From positions 496,001 through 560,000 of the forward strand of contig CBDFFR010000012.1 of the NCBI GenBank assembly GCA_965246845.1: DNA of 64,000 nucleotides, given 5' to 3'. This DNA comes from JBBRMW01 sp965246845. GTDB taxonomy: Bacteria > Chloroflexota > Anaerolineae > Aggregatilineales > UBA2796. The number at the start of each line of letters is the position of its first letter. Positions within the stretch are counted from its first letter, which is position 1. A model generated the notes under the pieces. The model was not told where the DNA came from. It saw only the letters and a list, made by a program, of their open reading frames with translations, and searched no databases. Position numbers and translations under genes: made by a program. This document shows positions 52,370 through 61,550 of the stretch, one piece after another.

Positions 52370-54855
52370 ACCTTCGCCTTCTTACGGCGTTCAGGCTCGT
52401 TCGCGGCCTTTTCAAGCGCAAGCTGCATCTTCTGTACGCGGTCCGCCAGCGTCTCCGAGGTCATGCTGTCGCGGAAGCCTTCGATCACGAGCGGGAACGC
52501 AAACGGCGTCAGGCGCGGCGTCTCGATGAGCGTCACGGGACCGCGCCGGAAGGCTTCCAGCGTGTGACCGAGGCGGCTTTGTTCCAACTGCCGCTCGAAG
52601 ACTTCACGGTGCGCCTGCTGCATGAGCAGGTTGCCGGGGTCATACTTCGCGAACACATCATAGAGCAGGCCGCTGGAGGCCTGCACCTGCTTCGTCGTCT
52701 TCTGCGCGCCGGGGTAGCCCTGAAAGACGATGCCGGAGACGCGCGCGATTTCGCGGAACTGCCGCCGCGCCATTTCGGAGGCGTTCAGGCTGGCGGGGAT
52801 GTCTTCAAGCAGGCCGTCGCGGGTGAAGAGCGGACCCGCAAGCGCGTCTTCGAGCGGCGCGAGGTCCGGCGAGAGCAATTCAAAGCCGTAATCGTTGACC
52901 GCAATCGTGAACGTAATGGGAACCATGCGCCCCATCCGATACGCGAAGAGCGCGGCCAGCCCTTCATGCACGGAGCGCCCCGCGAAGGGATAAAAAAACA
53001 GATGGTTGCCGTCGCGGGTGTGCGCCCGTTCGATGAGCAGTTCGTCCGGTCCGGGGATGCGTGACCAGCGGGCTTGTAATTCCAAAAGAGGTTGGACGGC
53101 CTGCATTTCCGGGTCGTTGAAGCGGCCTTCGCGCGCTTCTTCCAGTTTGCGCCGCACGGCGTCGGCCAGTTCGCTTGAGAATGACATGCGGCTGCCGCCC
53201 CAGCGCGGAACAATTCCGGTCCGTCCGGCTGCACGGCGCACCCAGACGGTCATCTCCCGCACGCGCACGAATTGCAGGATGCGCCCCGCAAAGATGAATT
53301 TATCGCCGCTATGCAGCCGCGAGACGAACGACTCCTCGACATGGCCGAGGACGCCGCCGCTCAGAAATTGCACCTTGAGCGAGGCATCGCTGACGATGGT
53401 TCCAATCGACATACGGTGCATCCGCGCGATGGTTTTATCGGTGACGACGTAGCGCCCGTCCGCGTCGATAGTGACACGCGCGTACTCCGGGTAGTTGTAG
53501 AGCGCCGGACCGCCGCGCGTGATGAAATCCAGCACCCACGCCCATTCGCTCTCGCGCAAATCACGATAAGCGTAGGTCGTCTTCACTTCGTCGCGCAGCG
53601 CATCCTGCATAAATCCACCGCCGAGCGCAACCGTAACCGCGTGCTGCACCAGCACATCGAGCGGGCGCTCGACCGGGAGCCGCGCCTCGATCTCGCCACG
53701 TTTCGCGGCATCGCGCGTGGCAGCGACTTCGACCAGTTCAAAGGCATGAGTTGGCACGCAGGTGACGCGGCTCTCCGCGCCGGGACGGTGGCCGCTGCGT
53801 CCGGCGCGTTGCAGCAAGCGCGCTACCCCCTTCGGGCTGCCAATCTGGATCACGTTATCGACCGGGGTGAAGTCCACACCGAGATCGAGGCTGGACGTAC
53901 ACACCACGCAGCGTAGCCGCCCCTCGCGCAGGCCGTCCTCTACCCAATCGCGCACCTTGCGGTCGAGCGAACTGTGATGCAGCGCGACGATACCCGACCA
54001 ATCCGGGCGCGCGTCAATCACGGCCTGATACCACAATTCGGCCTGCGCGCGGGTATTGCAGAAGACGAGCGCCGTCTCGCCTGCTTCCACCACGTCGAGG
54101 ACTTCCGGGAGCAGGCGCGTTCCGAGGTGTCCTGCCCAGGGGAAGCGCTCCATCGTCGGCGGGATGATCGAAGCGATGGTTGTCACCTTCGGCACGTCTG
54201 CGCGAATCAGCGTCCCGCTATGGTTCACGCCGAGCAGCGTGGTCAACGCCTGATCGAGGTTGCCGAGCGTCGCGCTCAAGCCCCAGATGCGCAGGTCCGG
54301 TCGCCAGTGCCGCAGCCGCGCGAGCGCGAGTTCGGTCTGCACACCGCGCTTGGTGGCCGCGAGTTCATGCCATTCATCGATGACGACCGCACGCAGGTCT
54401 TTAAACAATTCGTTTGCGTCCGTGCGCGTGAGCAGCAGCGAGAGCGACTCCGGCGTGGTGATGAGCGCGGTCGGGAGCCGGGTTCGCTGCTTGTTGCGGA
54501 CGCTCTGCTTTGTGTCACCCGTGCGCGACTCCAGCAGCCAGGGGATGCCCAGATCATCCAGCGGGCGGCGCAGCGCGTCCTCCGTATCGGCGGCCAGCGC
54601 GCGGAGCGGCGTGATCCACAACACGCGCAACGTGGGTGGTTTCATCTTCATCCAGCGCGAGTCGTCGGGATGCTCATCGATCCATTCCGCAACGGGTCCA
54701 AGCCACGCGGCGTAGGTCTTGCCCGTCCCGGTTGAGGCGTGGATGAGGCCACTTTTGCCCGCGCGCCAAGCGTCCCACGCTTCGCGCTGAAAGGGGAAGG
54801 GGGCTTGCTTGCGGCGCGTGAACCAATCGAGGATGAGATCAACGCCGATCATCAT
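52366..54855 (-). CDS. Ligase-associated DEXH-box helicase (Lhr family)
   Basis: The 829-residue protein has an SF2 core: PFQREAWDAW (Q-motif region), Walker A IHASTGTGKT (38-47), VLWITPLRALAAD (Ia), LITTPESLSLLL, AVVIDEWHELA (motif II DEWH, 160-163), IWGLSATLGN (III), VVCTSSLDLGVDF and QRAGRSGHRPG (VI). A long Lhr-type C-terminal region includes a winged helix and the DUF4145-like Lhr-CTD core (GFMQDALRDEVKTTYAYRDL). It matches the ligase-associated helicase subfamily (TIGR04121 type), a DNA repair translocase. It overlaps the PdeM gene by four bases and the restriction-like gene upstream by 17 bases. That tight overlap implies the inserted pair has been in place for long. Confidence 0.93.
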   Translation of the reverse strand: MMIGVDLILDWFTRRKQAPFPFQREAWDAWRAGKSGLIHASTGTGKTYAAWLGPVAEWIDEHPDDSRWMKMKPPTLRVLWITPLRALAADTEDALRRPLDDLGIPWLLESRTGDTKQSVRNKQRTRLPTALITTPESLSLLLTRTDANELFKDLRAVVIDEWHELAATKRGVQTELALARLRHWRPDLRIWGLSATLGNLDQALTTLLGVNHSGTLIRADVPKVTTIASIIPPTMERFPWAGHLGTRLLPEVLDVVEAGETALVFCNTRAQAELWYQAVIDARPDWSGIVALHHSSLDRKVRDWVEDGLREGRLRCVVCTSSLDLGVDFTPVDNVIQIGSPKGVARLLQRAGRSGHRPGAESRVTCVPTHAFELVEVAATRDAAKRGEIEARLPVERPLDVLVQHAVTVALGGGFMQDALRDEVKTTYAYRDLRESEWAWVLDFITRGGPALYNYPEYARVTIDADGRYVVTDKTIARMHRMSIGTIVSDASLKVQFLSGGVLGHVEESFVSRLHSGDKFIFAGRILQFVRVREMTVWVRRAAGRTGIVPRWGGSRMSFSSELADAVRRKLEEAREGRFNDPEMQAVQPLLELQARWSRIPGPDELLIERAHTRDGNHLFFYPFAGRSVHEGLAALFAYRMGRMVPITFTIAVNDYGFELLSPDLAPLEDALAGPLFTRDGLLEDIPASLNASEMARRQFREIARVSGIVFQGYPGAQKTTKQVQASSGLLYDVFAKYDPGNLLMQQAHREVFERQLEQSRLGHTLEAFRRGPVTLIETPRLTPFAFPLVIEGFRDSMTSETLADRVQKMQLALEKAANEPERRKKAKV

Positions 54856-55663
54856 CCGGCCTGTTTCGATAATTAGCCAGTTCTTGGCGACTCAACTCAT
54901 CTGGCGGGACCAGCCGATAATGGCGTTCCGACGTCACCGCTGCGCTGATTCCATTACGTTCAAAACCGAAAAGCGCGATGACTCCGGTTCGCATAAATTG
55001 CGCCGCGATTGGATGGCAAATCAGGTCAGGATATTTCGATTCGCACAACAAAAAATCCTGCACAATTTGAACCACGCTGAGGCGGTCACTTCCGCCTTTA
55101 GCCTGCACAGGGAAAATATACTGCGCCCCGCGACGATCTACACCAACGTACAGCTCGTCGGTCTCGATCTGACCAACCCCTTCAACAGTAGTACGCAAAT
55201 GGTTTTGCAGCGAATAGCAGGTGACGCCGGTAAAAATATCAATGAGGCGGTTATAGCGGAGCCGCGCTAACAGGGATTGTTCATCGGAGGCGGCGTACTG
55301 TGCAATAATACCCGGTGTAGAGTCTGGTATTTTAGTCTCTGCCATCGCTTGGTTGGGCAGTATTATGCCAAAGCTAGTAGATACGAATGCGTATTGCGCC
55401 TTTCCTCTCGGAAGAATAATCCACTGCTCGCCCGGACGTGCGCGCTCACGTATAGATTGGGGTAGCTGCGCTCGATAGCGAAAACTGTAGAGAATATCCC
55501 CGATATTTTTAGGAAGGCTGATGCCAAGTTCTGCCGCGACTGTCTCAATTTCGGTTCGGGAGAAAGTAAGTTTTGCTAACTCGTCGCGATAATGATTTGC
55601 AAAAATCTGCTCAATAATTTGAACATAGCGACCTCGTTTTGGTGCGGCGGGATTGTCGCTCAT
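54839..55663 (-). CDS. Restriction-endonuclease-like PD-(D/E)XK protein
   Basis: From ATG 55663 the protein has 274 residues. The N-terminal part is helical (RYVQIIEQIFANHYRDELAK). GQIETDELYVGVDRRGAQYI followed by FPVQAKGGSDRLSV contains D169-E170 and Q187-A-K189, the metal site of a PD-(D/E)XK nuclease of the QxK kind. The gene follows the methyltransferase stop by two bases (an earlier ATG at 55678 would overlap it) and overlaps the helicase start by 17 bases. Together with the methyltransferase it looks like a type II restriction-modification pair. I cannot name a prototype enzyme; the target is unknown. Confidence 0.7.
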   Translation of the reverse strand: MSDNPAAPKRGRYVQIIEQIFANHYRDELAKLTFSRTEIETVAAELGISLPKNIGDILYSFRYRAQLPQSIRERARPGEQWIILPRGKAQYAFVSTSFGIILPNQAMAETKIPDSTPGIIAQYAASDEQSLLARLRYNRLIDIFTGVTCYSLQNHLRTTVEGVGQIETDELYVGVDRRGAQYIFPVQAKGGSDRLSVVQIVQDFLLCESKYPDLICHPIAAQFMRTGVIALFGFERNGISAAVTSERHYRLVPPDELSRQELANYRNRPDDDRR

Positions 55664-55665
55664 AT

Positions 55666-56988
55666 TCAACCCGGCCATCGCAGAATAAGGACTTCCTCGC
55701 GCAGGTGCTGCTTCGTTGCGGTCGCGAGGCGGGTGCGGAATAAATCCGTGCGGACCCATTCATAACCTAGCGATAGCGCGATGTCGCGCAATAGTTCTCC
55801 TGTGTGAATCATTACCTGTAAATAGGAGGCTTGATCGCCGACGATGTAGGCGAGATGTGTGCCGGGACGCATTACCCGTCGCAGGCTGGCGAGATGGCGA
55901 GCCATACCACCAAAGTACAGCCGCGTGGTACGGGCATATAGCCGCTCGAAGCCGGATGTTTTGCCGAGCGCGATACGGCGTTCTTCAATTTCAGACGATA
56001 ACTGCTGGATTTCAGGAAATGTCGCTATCCACTGATCATCATCGTCACCCTGATATACGTTGCGCGTGTTCGAGCGAATGAGTCCCTGTTTCAATTTACG
56101 CAATTCTGCCTTGTTTTGAACGTAGCCAAGCAGTACGGATTCCAGGCGTGTTGCGCGCGTGTAGTCTTTTTCATTGGGATATGGTGGCGAGGTGATCACG
56201 GCGTCAACTGTTCTGTCCTGAATAAGCAGATTTATTTCACGCGCATCGTCAAGGAACACACGCGCGGGCGTTGTGTACATCGGACGCACAAGCGACAAAT
56301 CGGACGCAATCTGCCGGATAGCCTGCAACCACGATTCAACGACTGACGCATCCATTTTCATCTTGCCAACGCCGACTTCGGGACCAAAGCGGAGGTTGCT
56401 TGCCGAATTCACCAGAATATTCGCGAGAGCAAGATGCTCATGTGCAGAATATGCTGAGTCATCACACACTCGCAGCATATCCAGAAGTATCAATATTTTG
56501 TGAAGCGGACGCGGACTGATTGAATCGGTAAGCAGCAGCTTCATTACTTGAGGAGACAGCGTTCGTAAGGATTGAGGCAATTCTGCGCTAAACAGTGCTG
56601 GATTGTCCTCGATGCCGTCTTCTGCGAGCCGCGCTAACGCATGGTTTGCGATACTGTGCGCGTGCGCGAGCAAGTGATCAGGATCAGGCGACCAGTCTGT
56701 TTTTGCTGAACTTGCCAGATGTGCAACCGGGTTCGCTTCGATTCCGATACTTGCAATACCTTGTTTTTTACACTCTACGAGAGTCGTCCCGGTCCCGCAG
56801 AATGGATCGAGTACCGTTTGATCCGGGGTTATATTGAATTCAGCGAGATATTGCCGCACCAGATGCGGCGGAAATGATAGTACGAAGCGATACCACTGGT
56901 GAACAGGCCGATCTTCCAGCATGATTGCATTGACATCGATCTTTGCGGCTGCTACCAAAATGCGGGTCGCCCATTCCAAGACTGCCAA
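55666..56988 (-). CDS. DNA (amino) methyltransferase
   Basis: The 440-residue protein has motif I DPFCGTGTTLVECKKQG (61-77) with IGIEANPVAHLA as the acidic loop, and motif IV ITSPPYPNEKDY (265-276). An SPPY motif IV with FxGxG-type motif I indicates an exocyclic-amine methylase, N4-cytosine or N6-adenine, that binds S-adenosylmethionine. HQWYRFVLSFPPHLVRQYL near the start is usual for this group. ATG 56988 gives the full domain; 56922 is possible. It starts 16 bases after the ligase stop, so it is part of the repair transcript. It would protect the host DNA from the nuclease encoded next. Confidence 0.85.
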   Translation of the reverse strand: MAVLEWATRILVAAAKIDVNAIMLEDRPVHQWYRFVLSFPPHLVRQYLAEFNITPDQTVLDPFCGTGTTLVECKKQGIASIGIEANPVAHLASSAKTDWSPDPDHLLAHAHSIANHALARLAEDGIEDNPALFSAELPQSLRTLSPQVMKLLLTDSISPRPLHKILILLDMLRVCDDSAYSAHEHLALANILVNSASNLRFGPEVGVGKMKMDASVVESWLQAIRQIASDLSLVRPMYTTPARVFLDDAREINLLIQDRTVDAVITSPPYPNEKDYTRATRLESVLLGYVQNKAELRKLKQGLIRSNTRNVYQGDDDDQWIATFPEIQQLSSEIEERRIALGKTSGFERLYARTTRLYFGGMARHLASLRRVMRPGTHLAYIVGDQASYLQVMIHTGELLRDIALSLGYEWVRTDLFRTRLATATKQHLREEVLILRWPG

Positions 56989-57004
56989 TTATACCAGCGG
57001 ATCA

Positions 57005-58630
57005 CTACTTTGGTTCCGCGTCGGTGATCGGCTCCCCTGCACCTTCCGCCGGCAGCAGCGCGAGTATCGTCTCCAGCGAGTCCGCCTCTTCTATCGGCTT
57101 GTCGTGCCGCCAGCGCAGGATACGCGGGAAGCGCACCGCAATCCCGGATTTGTGGCGCGGCGAGCGCTGTATCCCCTCGAACGCGAGTTCAAAGACCAGT
57201 TCCGGCTTGACCGTCCGCACCGGACCAAACTTTTCCAGCGTGTTCGCGCGGATGTACCTATCGACTTGAGCGATCTCCTGATCTGTCAGGCCGGAATACG
57301 CCTTCGCGAATGGCACAAGCTGGTCGCTATCCCACACGCCAAACGTGTAATCCGTGTAGAGGCTCGCGCGCTTGCCTGTCCCGCGCTGCGCATAAATCAG
57401 CACCGCGTCGATAGTGAACGGGTTCACCTTCCACTTCCACCAGTCGCCGCGCACCCGCCCGACGCGGTAGGGCGCGTTCTTGCGCTTGAACATCAGCCCT
57501 TCGACGTTGAGATCGCGTCCGCCTTCGCGCGCTGCCGCGAGCGCCTCCCACGTCTCACCAGTGACGAGCGGCGAAATTAATAATTGTGGATGCGCAAGGC
57601 TGGCGACCAGCTTTTCCAGCTCAGTGCGGCGCTCGGCTTGCGGCTGCGTGCGCAGGTCCGCGCCCGCCCATTCGAGGAAATCATAGGCCATGAAGATGAC
57701 CGGAACTTCCGTCAGGATTTTCTTGCCAAGCGTCTTACGTCCGATGCGCCGTTGAAGCTGCGCAAAGGGCAACACGCGCCCATCCATCCAGGGCAGGATT
57801 TCGCCATCCAGCACGGTTCCATCCGGCAGAAAGTTCCCGATGTCGGCAATTTCCGGGAAGCGCTCCGTGATCAGTTCTTCGCCGCGCGACCAGAGCGCAA
57901 TATGCCCGCCGCGCCGGATGAGCTGCGAGCGAATGCCATCCCACTTGTATTCGACCTGCCACTCCGCGACATCGCCCAAAATAGAAGGATCGACCTCGAT
58001 AGGGTACGCGAGGAAGAACGGATACGGTCGACTCACATCTGCATCTTCGGTTTCCGGCGAGAGCAGCCCGCGATAAAACTCCACTGAAGGCTCCCAGGTC
58101 CCCATCAGGCGATGCGCGATTACTTCCTGCGTAATGCCGCTCACCTGTGCCAGCGCGCGGATCAGCAGCAATTGCGAGACGCCGACGCGGAAGCCACCCG
58201 TAATCAATTTGTTGAAGACGAAGCGCCCTGCGCTATCCAGCACGCGCCAGCCTTGCAAAATCATTTCGCGCTGCCGTGCTTCTTCCATATCCTTGAGCGC
58301 GAGGACCACGCTCGTCACCCATTCGGTGAGCGGGCGGTCGTCGCCAACGCCTGCATCGGGCAGCAGCAGCGCAATCGTTTCGCCGGAGTCGCCCACCGCG
58401 TCGTAGCTCTCGCTGAACAACCACTCCGACAGGCCGGACGCCTCAATTGCCCACGCACGCAATTTCGGCGAACTGATCAACTGTTTGATGCGCCGACCGC
58501 TCAGGAAGTAGAGCGCCCACGCTGCATCGTCCGGCAGCGCGGCGCGGAAATAAGCCGCCATAGCGTCCACTTTTTCGTTGGTTTTGTTCGTCTCGTCGAG
58601 CGCGGTATAGAGCGCGATGAACGCCTTCAT
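57005..58630 (-). CDS. ATP-dependent DNA ligase of the ligase-associated cluster
   Basis: The 541-residue protein has the ligase N-terminal DNA-binding domain (about 1-200), the adenylation motif EYKWDGIRSQL with catalytic Lys229, GTVLDGEILPW (motif III), VPVIFMAYDFLEW (IIIa), NVEGLMFKRKNAPY (IV) and GDWWKWK (V), then an OB-fold domain. It seals nicks using ATP, unlike the NAD-dependent replicative LigA. It matches the TIGR04120-type ligase of the damage-response cluster. ATG 58630 overlaps the exonuclease stop (ATGA); the longer open frame to 58921 is a shadow. Confidence 0.94.
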   Translation of the reverse strand: MKAFIALYTALDETNKTNEKVDAMAAYFRAALPDDAAWALYFLSGRRIKQLISSPKLRAWAIEASGLSEWLFSESYDAVGDSGETIALLLPDAGVGDDRPLTEWVTSVVLALKDMEEARQREMILQGWRVLDSAGRFVFNKLITGGFRVGVSQLLLIRALAQVSGITQEVIAHRLMGTWEPSVEFYRGLLSPETEDADVSRPYPFFLAYPIEVDPSILGDVAEWQVEYKWDGIRSQLIRRGGHIALWSRGEELITERFPEIADIGNFLPDGTVLDGEILPWMDGRVLPFAQLQRRIGRKTLGKKILTEVPVIFMAYDFLEWAGADLRTQPQAERRTELEKLVASLAHPQLLISPLVTGETWEALAAAREGGRDLNVEGLMFKRKNAPYRVGRVRGDWWKWKVNPFTIDAVLIYAQRGTGKRASLYTDYTFGVWDSDQLVPFAKAYSGLTDQEIAQVDRYIRANTLEKFGPVRTVKPELVFELAFEGIQRSPRHKSGIAVRFPRILRWRHDKPIEEADSLETILALLPAEGAGEPITDAEPK

Positions 58631-59646
58631 GCGGTCTCCTCTTCGATTTCCGGCTCTTCGCCTTCGCCGCTGAAGCGGGTTTCTATCGCACGCGAGTCGT
58701 ACCCCTGCTCCTGTAGCCAACGCACGACGACCGCCGTATAACCATGCGTCACCCAGATACGGCTCGCGCCCGTCGCTTTGATCGCGCCGCTTAACCCGGT
58801 CCAATCCACATGGTCGGAAAGGACAAAGCCGCGATCTACGGCCTTCTGTCTGCGCTTGCCGCGTATCTGCATCCAGCCGGAAGCGAACCCGGTGCTGACA
58901 TTGCCGAAGCGCCGCAGCCATGTCGTGCCGTGCGCGCTCGGCGGCGCGACGATCAATGACCCCGCAAAGTCGGCCTTGTTCGCGGCGGCGGCATAGGTCG
59001 TCGGCGGGAGCAGGATACCCGTTGCGCGGTAATCAGCGTTCAGGCGTTCGACAGCGCCGTGCGTGAAGATCGGTCCGATACTCGCATCCACGCCCGCGAG
59101 CAGGCGCTGCGCCTTGCCGAGCGCGTAACCATAAATAACGGTCGCCTTGCCTTCCTCGCGGTTTGCGCGCCACCACGCATTAATCGCCGCGAATACCTTA
59201 TCAGTCCCCGGCCAGCGATAAATCGGCAGCCCGAACGTGCTTTCGGTGATGAACGTGTGGCAGCGCACCGCCTCGAAGGGCGTACAGGTCGGGTCGGCTT
59301 CGATTTTGTAATCGCCGGAGACGACCCACACCTCACCGCCATATTCGACGCGGATTTGCGCGCTACCGAGGATATGTCCCGCCGGGTGCAGCGAGACGCG
59401 CACACCATTATGATTGACCGCTTCCCCGTAGTTCACCGTCTGTATCGCGGCATCAGGACCCATTCGGGTCCGCAAGACGCGCTCGCCTTCGTGCGTCGTC
59501 AGGTAGCTCGCGGAGCCGCGCCGCGCGTGGTCGCCGTGCGCGTGCGTGATGACGGCGCGCTGCACAGGCCGCCAGGGGTCGATATGGAAATCACCCGCCG
59601 CGCAATAGAGTCCGGCGTCGGAGAGGGTCAGGAGTTCGGTCGGCAT
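58627..59646 (-). CDS. Ligase-associated metallo-beta-lactamase-fold exonuclease
   Basis: The 339-residue protein has the metal site ITHAHGDHARRG (H35, H37, D39, H40), LHPAGHILGSAQIRVEYGG and WVVSGDYKIEADPTCTPFE of the SNM1/beta-CASP-like group, with FVLSDHVDWTGL and IWVTHGYTAVVVRWL near the end. It is the exonuclease partner (TIGR04122 type) of the repair ligase. The start ATG 59646 has only a weak ribosome site. It is the first repair gene of the run and lies 58 bases after the membrane-protein gene. Confidence 0.93.
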   Translation of the reverse strand: MPTELLTLSDAGLYCAAGDFHIDPWRPVQRAVITHAHGDHARRGSASYLTTHEGERVLRTRMGPDAAIQTVNYGEAVNHNGVRVSLHPAGHILGSAQIRVEYGGEVWVVSGDYKIEADPTCTPFEAVRCHTFITESTFGLPIYRWPGTDKVFAAINAWWRANREEGKATVIYGYALGKAQRLLAGVDASIGPIFTHGAVERLNADYRATGILLPPTTYAAAANKADFAGSLIVAPPSAHGTTWLRRFGNVSTGFASGWMQIRGKRRQKAVDRGFVLSDHVDWTGLSGAIKATGASRIWVTHGYTAVVVRWLQEQGYDSRAIETRFSGEGEEPEIEEETA

Positions 59647-59704
59647 AGAGGTTAATCACATTGATTGTAATCGAATTGTAGAATGCCCGTTCGGTTCTGC
59701 CCAA

Positions 59705-60589
59705 TTATGCGCGGGATAGATTGTGCACAGCAAGGCGAGAGGAAACCACGATGATAATTTCACGGACAGCGAAGAAAGTTGCAGTTACGGCCAATCCTGA
59801 TAGCAAGTTTACGTCTGGATAAGTGGATGTTGAACCCAGCATCATATTGAGGAATGTTGTTCCGGCCAAGTTGTAGCCCCTGCCCAATGAGCCGACGAGA
59901 CCTAAAACAAACAAAAGCTGAGCTAATCTGATCAAGAAGCAAATCAAAAACGCGAAATCGGCTGTTATCGACGTTGAACTTGGAATGGTAGCCGCAAGTG
60001 AGCCAAGCACTGCGGCCAAAGCGAGTTCGTGCAGGTGTTCAATAAAACTCAACATAGCGATGATTGGGAATAGAAAGGGGAGAAGTACCGCTCCTTGTGT
60101 TGAGAGGCTTTCATCTAAAACGAGCAGAAAAAACCAAAGCACCGAACCAATAATTGATAGAGTGGACAAAAATCCAACAGTTGTCTTTGCGAGTTTCTTT
60201 AGTTGAGCGCACATTTTGGCGACAATAATCTCTTGATTTGAAGCAGTTGTTACAAGTAGTAGCTCAAGTGTGCCGTTCTCTCGCTCGCGGCGGAGTCCTT
60301 TTCCCGCGACGATGATGACTGGCAACATCCACCCAACAGAGACTATGAAGCTAAAGAAGAGCGGCAAATCTGAAGTCTGCGTGGTTGTCGCTGTGTAAGA
60401 TAAAAAGAACAAAAGAAGGACTAAAAGGACTCCTACACTGCATCCATATCCATATAGCCCCGGTGGTGGCAGTCGTTCATCATTCGGCCAATCTTTATAC
60501 GCCTGCCTGTACTCTTCCCGATAAATTGCGTTGCGCTCGATGTTTCGGTTGAAGAACAGGTCGCGGATGATATGAAAACTCGTGTACAT
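59705..60589 (-). CDS. ABC-2-like membrane protein, paralog 2
   Basis: The 294-residue protein has about six membrane helices. The cytoplasmic N-terminus (MYTSFHIIRDLFFNRNIERNA) and the loop KGLRRERENGTLELLLVTTASNQEIIVAK resemble ABC-2 permeases, where the R-E-T-LE-L segment contacts the ATPase. The end VREIIIVVSSRLAVHNL matches its neighbour paralog. AGGAG precedes ATG 60589 by nine bases. No ATPase gene is nearby. AT content is higher than in the paralog, so one copy may be imported. Confidence 0.7.
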   Translation of the reverse strand: MYTSFHIIRDLFFNRNIERNAIYREEYRQAYKDWPNDERLPPPGLYGYGCSVGVLLVLLLFFLSYTATTTQTSDLPLFFSFIVSVGWMLPVIIVAGKGLRRERENGTLELLLVTTASNQEIIVAKMCAQLKKLAKTTVGFLSTLSIIGSVLWFFLLVLDESLSTQGAVLLPFLFPIIAMLSFIEHLHELALAAVLGSLAATIPSSTSITADFAFLICFLIRLAQLLFVLGLVGSLGRGYNLAGTTFLNMMLGSTSTYPDVNLLSGLAVTATFFAVREIIIVVSSRLAVHNLSRA

Positions 60590-60610
60590 TATGCTCTCCT
60601 GTGATGTAAT

Positions 60611-61465
60611 CTACGCGTGGGAGAGATTATCGAGCGCAGCACGAAAAAGCAGCACCACCGCGATCTCGCGCACCGCGAACAGCACCGCAAGCGTCAGCAG
60701 CACAGGCAGCAGCGACCCATACAGAAACAGGATCGGCGCGCCCGTGAACACGCTCAGGAAACTCGCCACCGCCGCCGAAATCGGGTCGAAGCCGAGGACC
60801 CAGATCAGCACCAATAAAAACTGACTCAGGCGAATAACCACACAAGCGGCAAGACCGAAGATCGCGATCATCCCCGGCGCGGCGCGAACCGTCCCGAAGT
60901 ACACACCGAGCGCTATTGCGAGCGCAAATTCCTGTGCGTGATGGGCAATGACCAGTGGAATTGTAAACAGCGCCAATATGACCATCGAAAGCGTGCTTTT
61001 TGCACCTGTCGCGAACGCAAAATAGAAAAATGCGCCGAGACATGCGTAGCCAACTAGCACGCCCAAAGGGAAGCGCACTACTGTATCCAGCCAGGCGTGC
61101 GCCTTCGCAAACAGAATTGTCTCTGTCGATTGCGGGATTGTGAGCAGTATGTCAAGTGTTTCCTGTTCACGCTCGCGCCGCAGCCCTGCCCCTGTGAGCG
61201 TGACCATCGGCAGCATCCAGACCAGCGAGCAGAGCAGTCCGCCGAACAGCGACAGCGCCACTACATTGCGGATGAAGACGAATGGCGCACAAACGAGGAT
61301 GACCACCCCAAGCGTAAGCAGCACCGTCGAGGGGCGCGGCTCCAGTCGCATCACGGTTCCGAGATTGCTGCGTAGCAAGCCCTGTTTCTCGCGGAGATAG
61401 ATCGGGTTCTCTGCGAGAGTCTTGTCGCGGAGTAGTGCGCGAACGATGTGATAGGTACTGGTCAC
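60611..61465 (-). CDS. ABC-2-like membrane protein, paralog 1
   Basis: The 284-residue protein begins at a GTG (TSTYHIVRALLRDKTLAENPIYLRE) and has about six helices. GAGLRREREQETLDILLTIPQSTETILFAKAHA is the ABC-2-like loop, and AVREIAVVLLFRAALDNLSHA the C-terminus shared with the gene 21 bases downstream. The pair probably arose by tandem duplication and may form a heterodimer channel or exporter. The partner ATPase is not in the window. Confidence 0.7.
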   Translation of the reverse strand: MTSTYHIVRALLRDKTLAENPIYLREKQGLLRSNLGTVMRLEPRPSTVLLTLGVVILVCAPFVFIRNVVALSLFGGLLCSLVWMLPMVTLTGAGLRREREQETLDILLTIPQSTETILFAKAHAWLDTVVRFPLGVLVGYACLGAFFYFAFATGAKSTLSMVILALFTIPLVIAHHAQEFALAIALGVYFGTVRAAPGMIAIFGLAACVVIRLSQFLLVLIWVLGFDPISAAVASFLSVFTGAPILFLYGSLLPVLLTLAVLFAVREIAVVLLFRAALDNLSHA

Positions 61466-61550
61466 GGTCTACCCTGCTGGTTTGGCGGCTGCGCACAAGT
61501 ATACGCGCAGATTGGCCGCCGAATTCGAGTCAGCGGCCACGTGTTCCAAA

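Noticed and set aside
57005..58921. Longer ligase start at 58921.
   Set aside because: The extra 97 residues are Arg-rich and antisense-like and lie wholly inside the exonuclease gene; ATG 58630 overlaps its stop in the usual ATGA manner.
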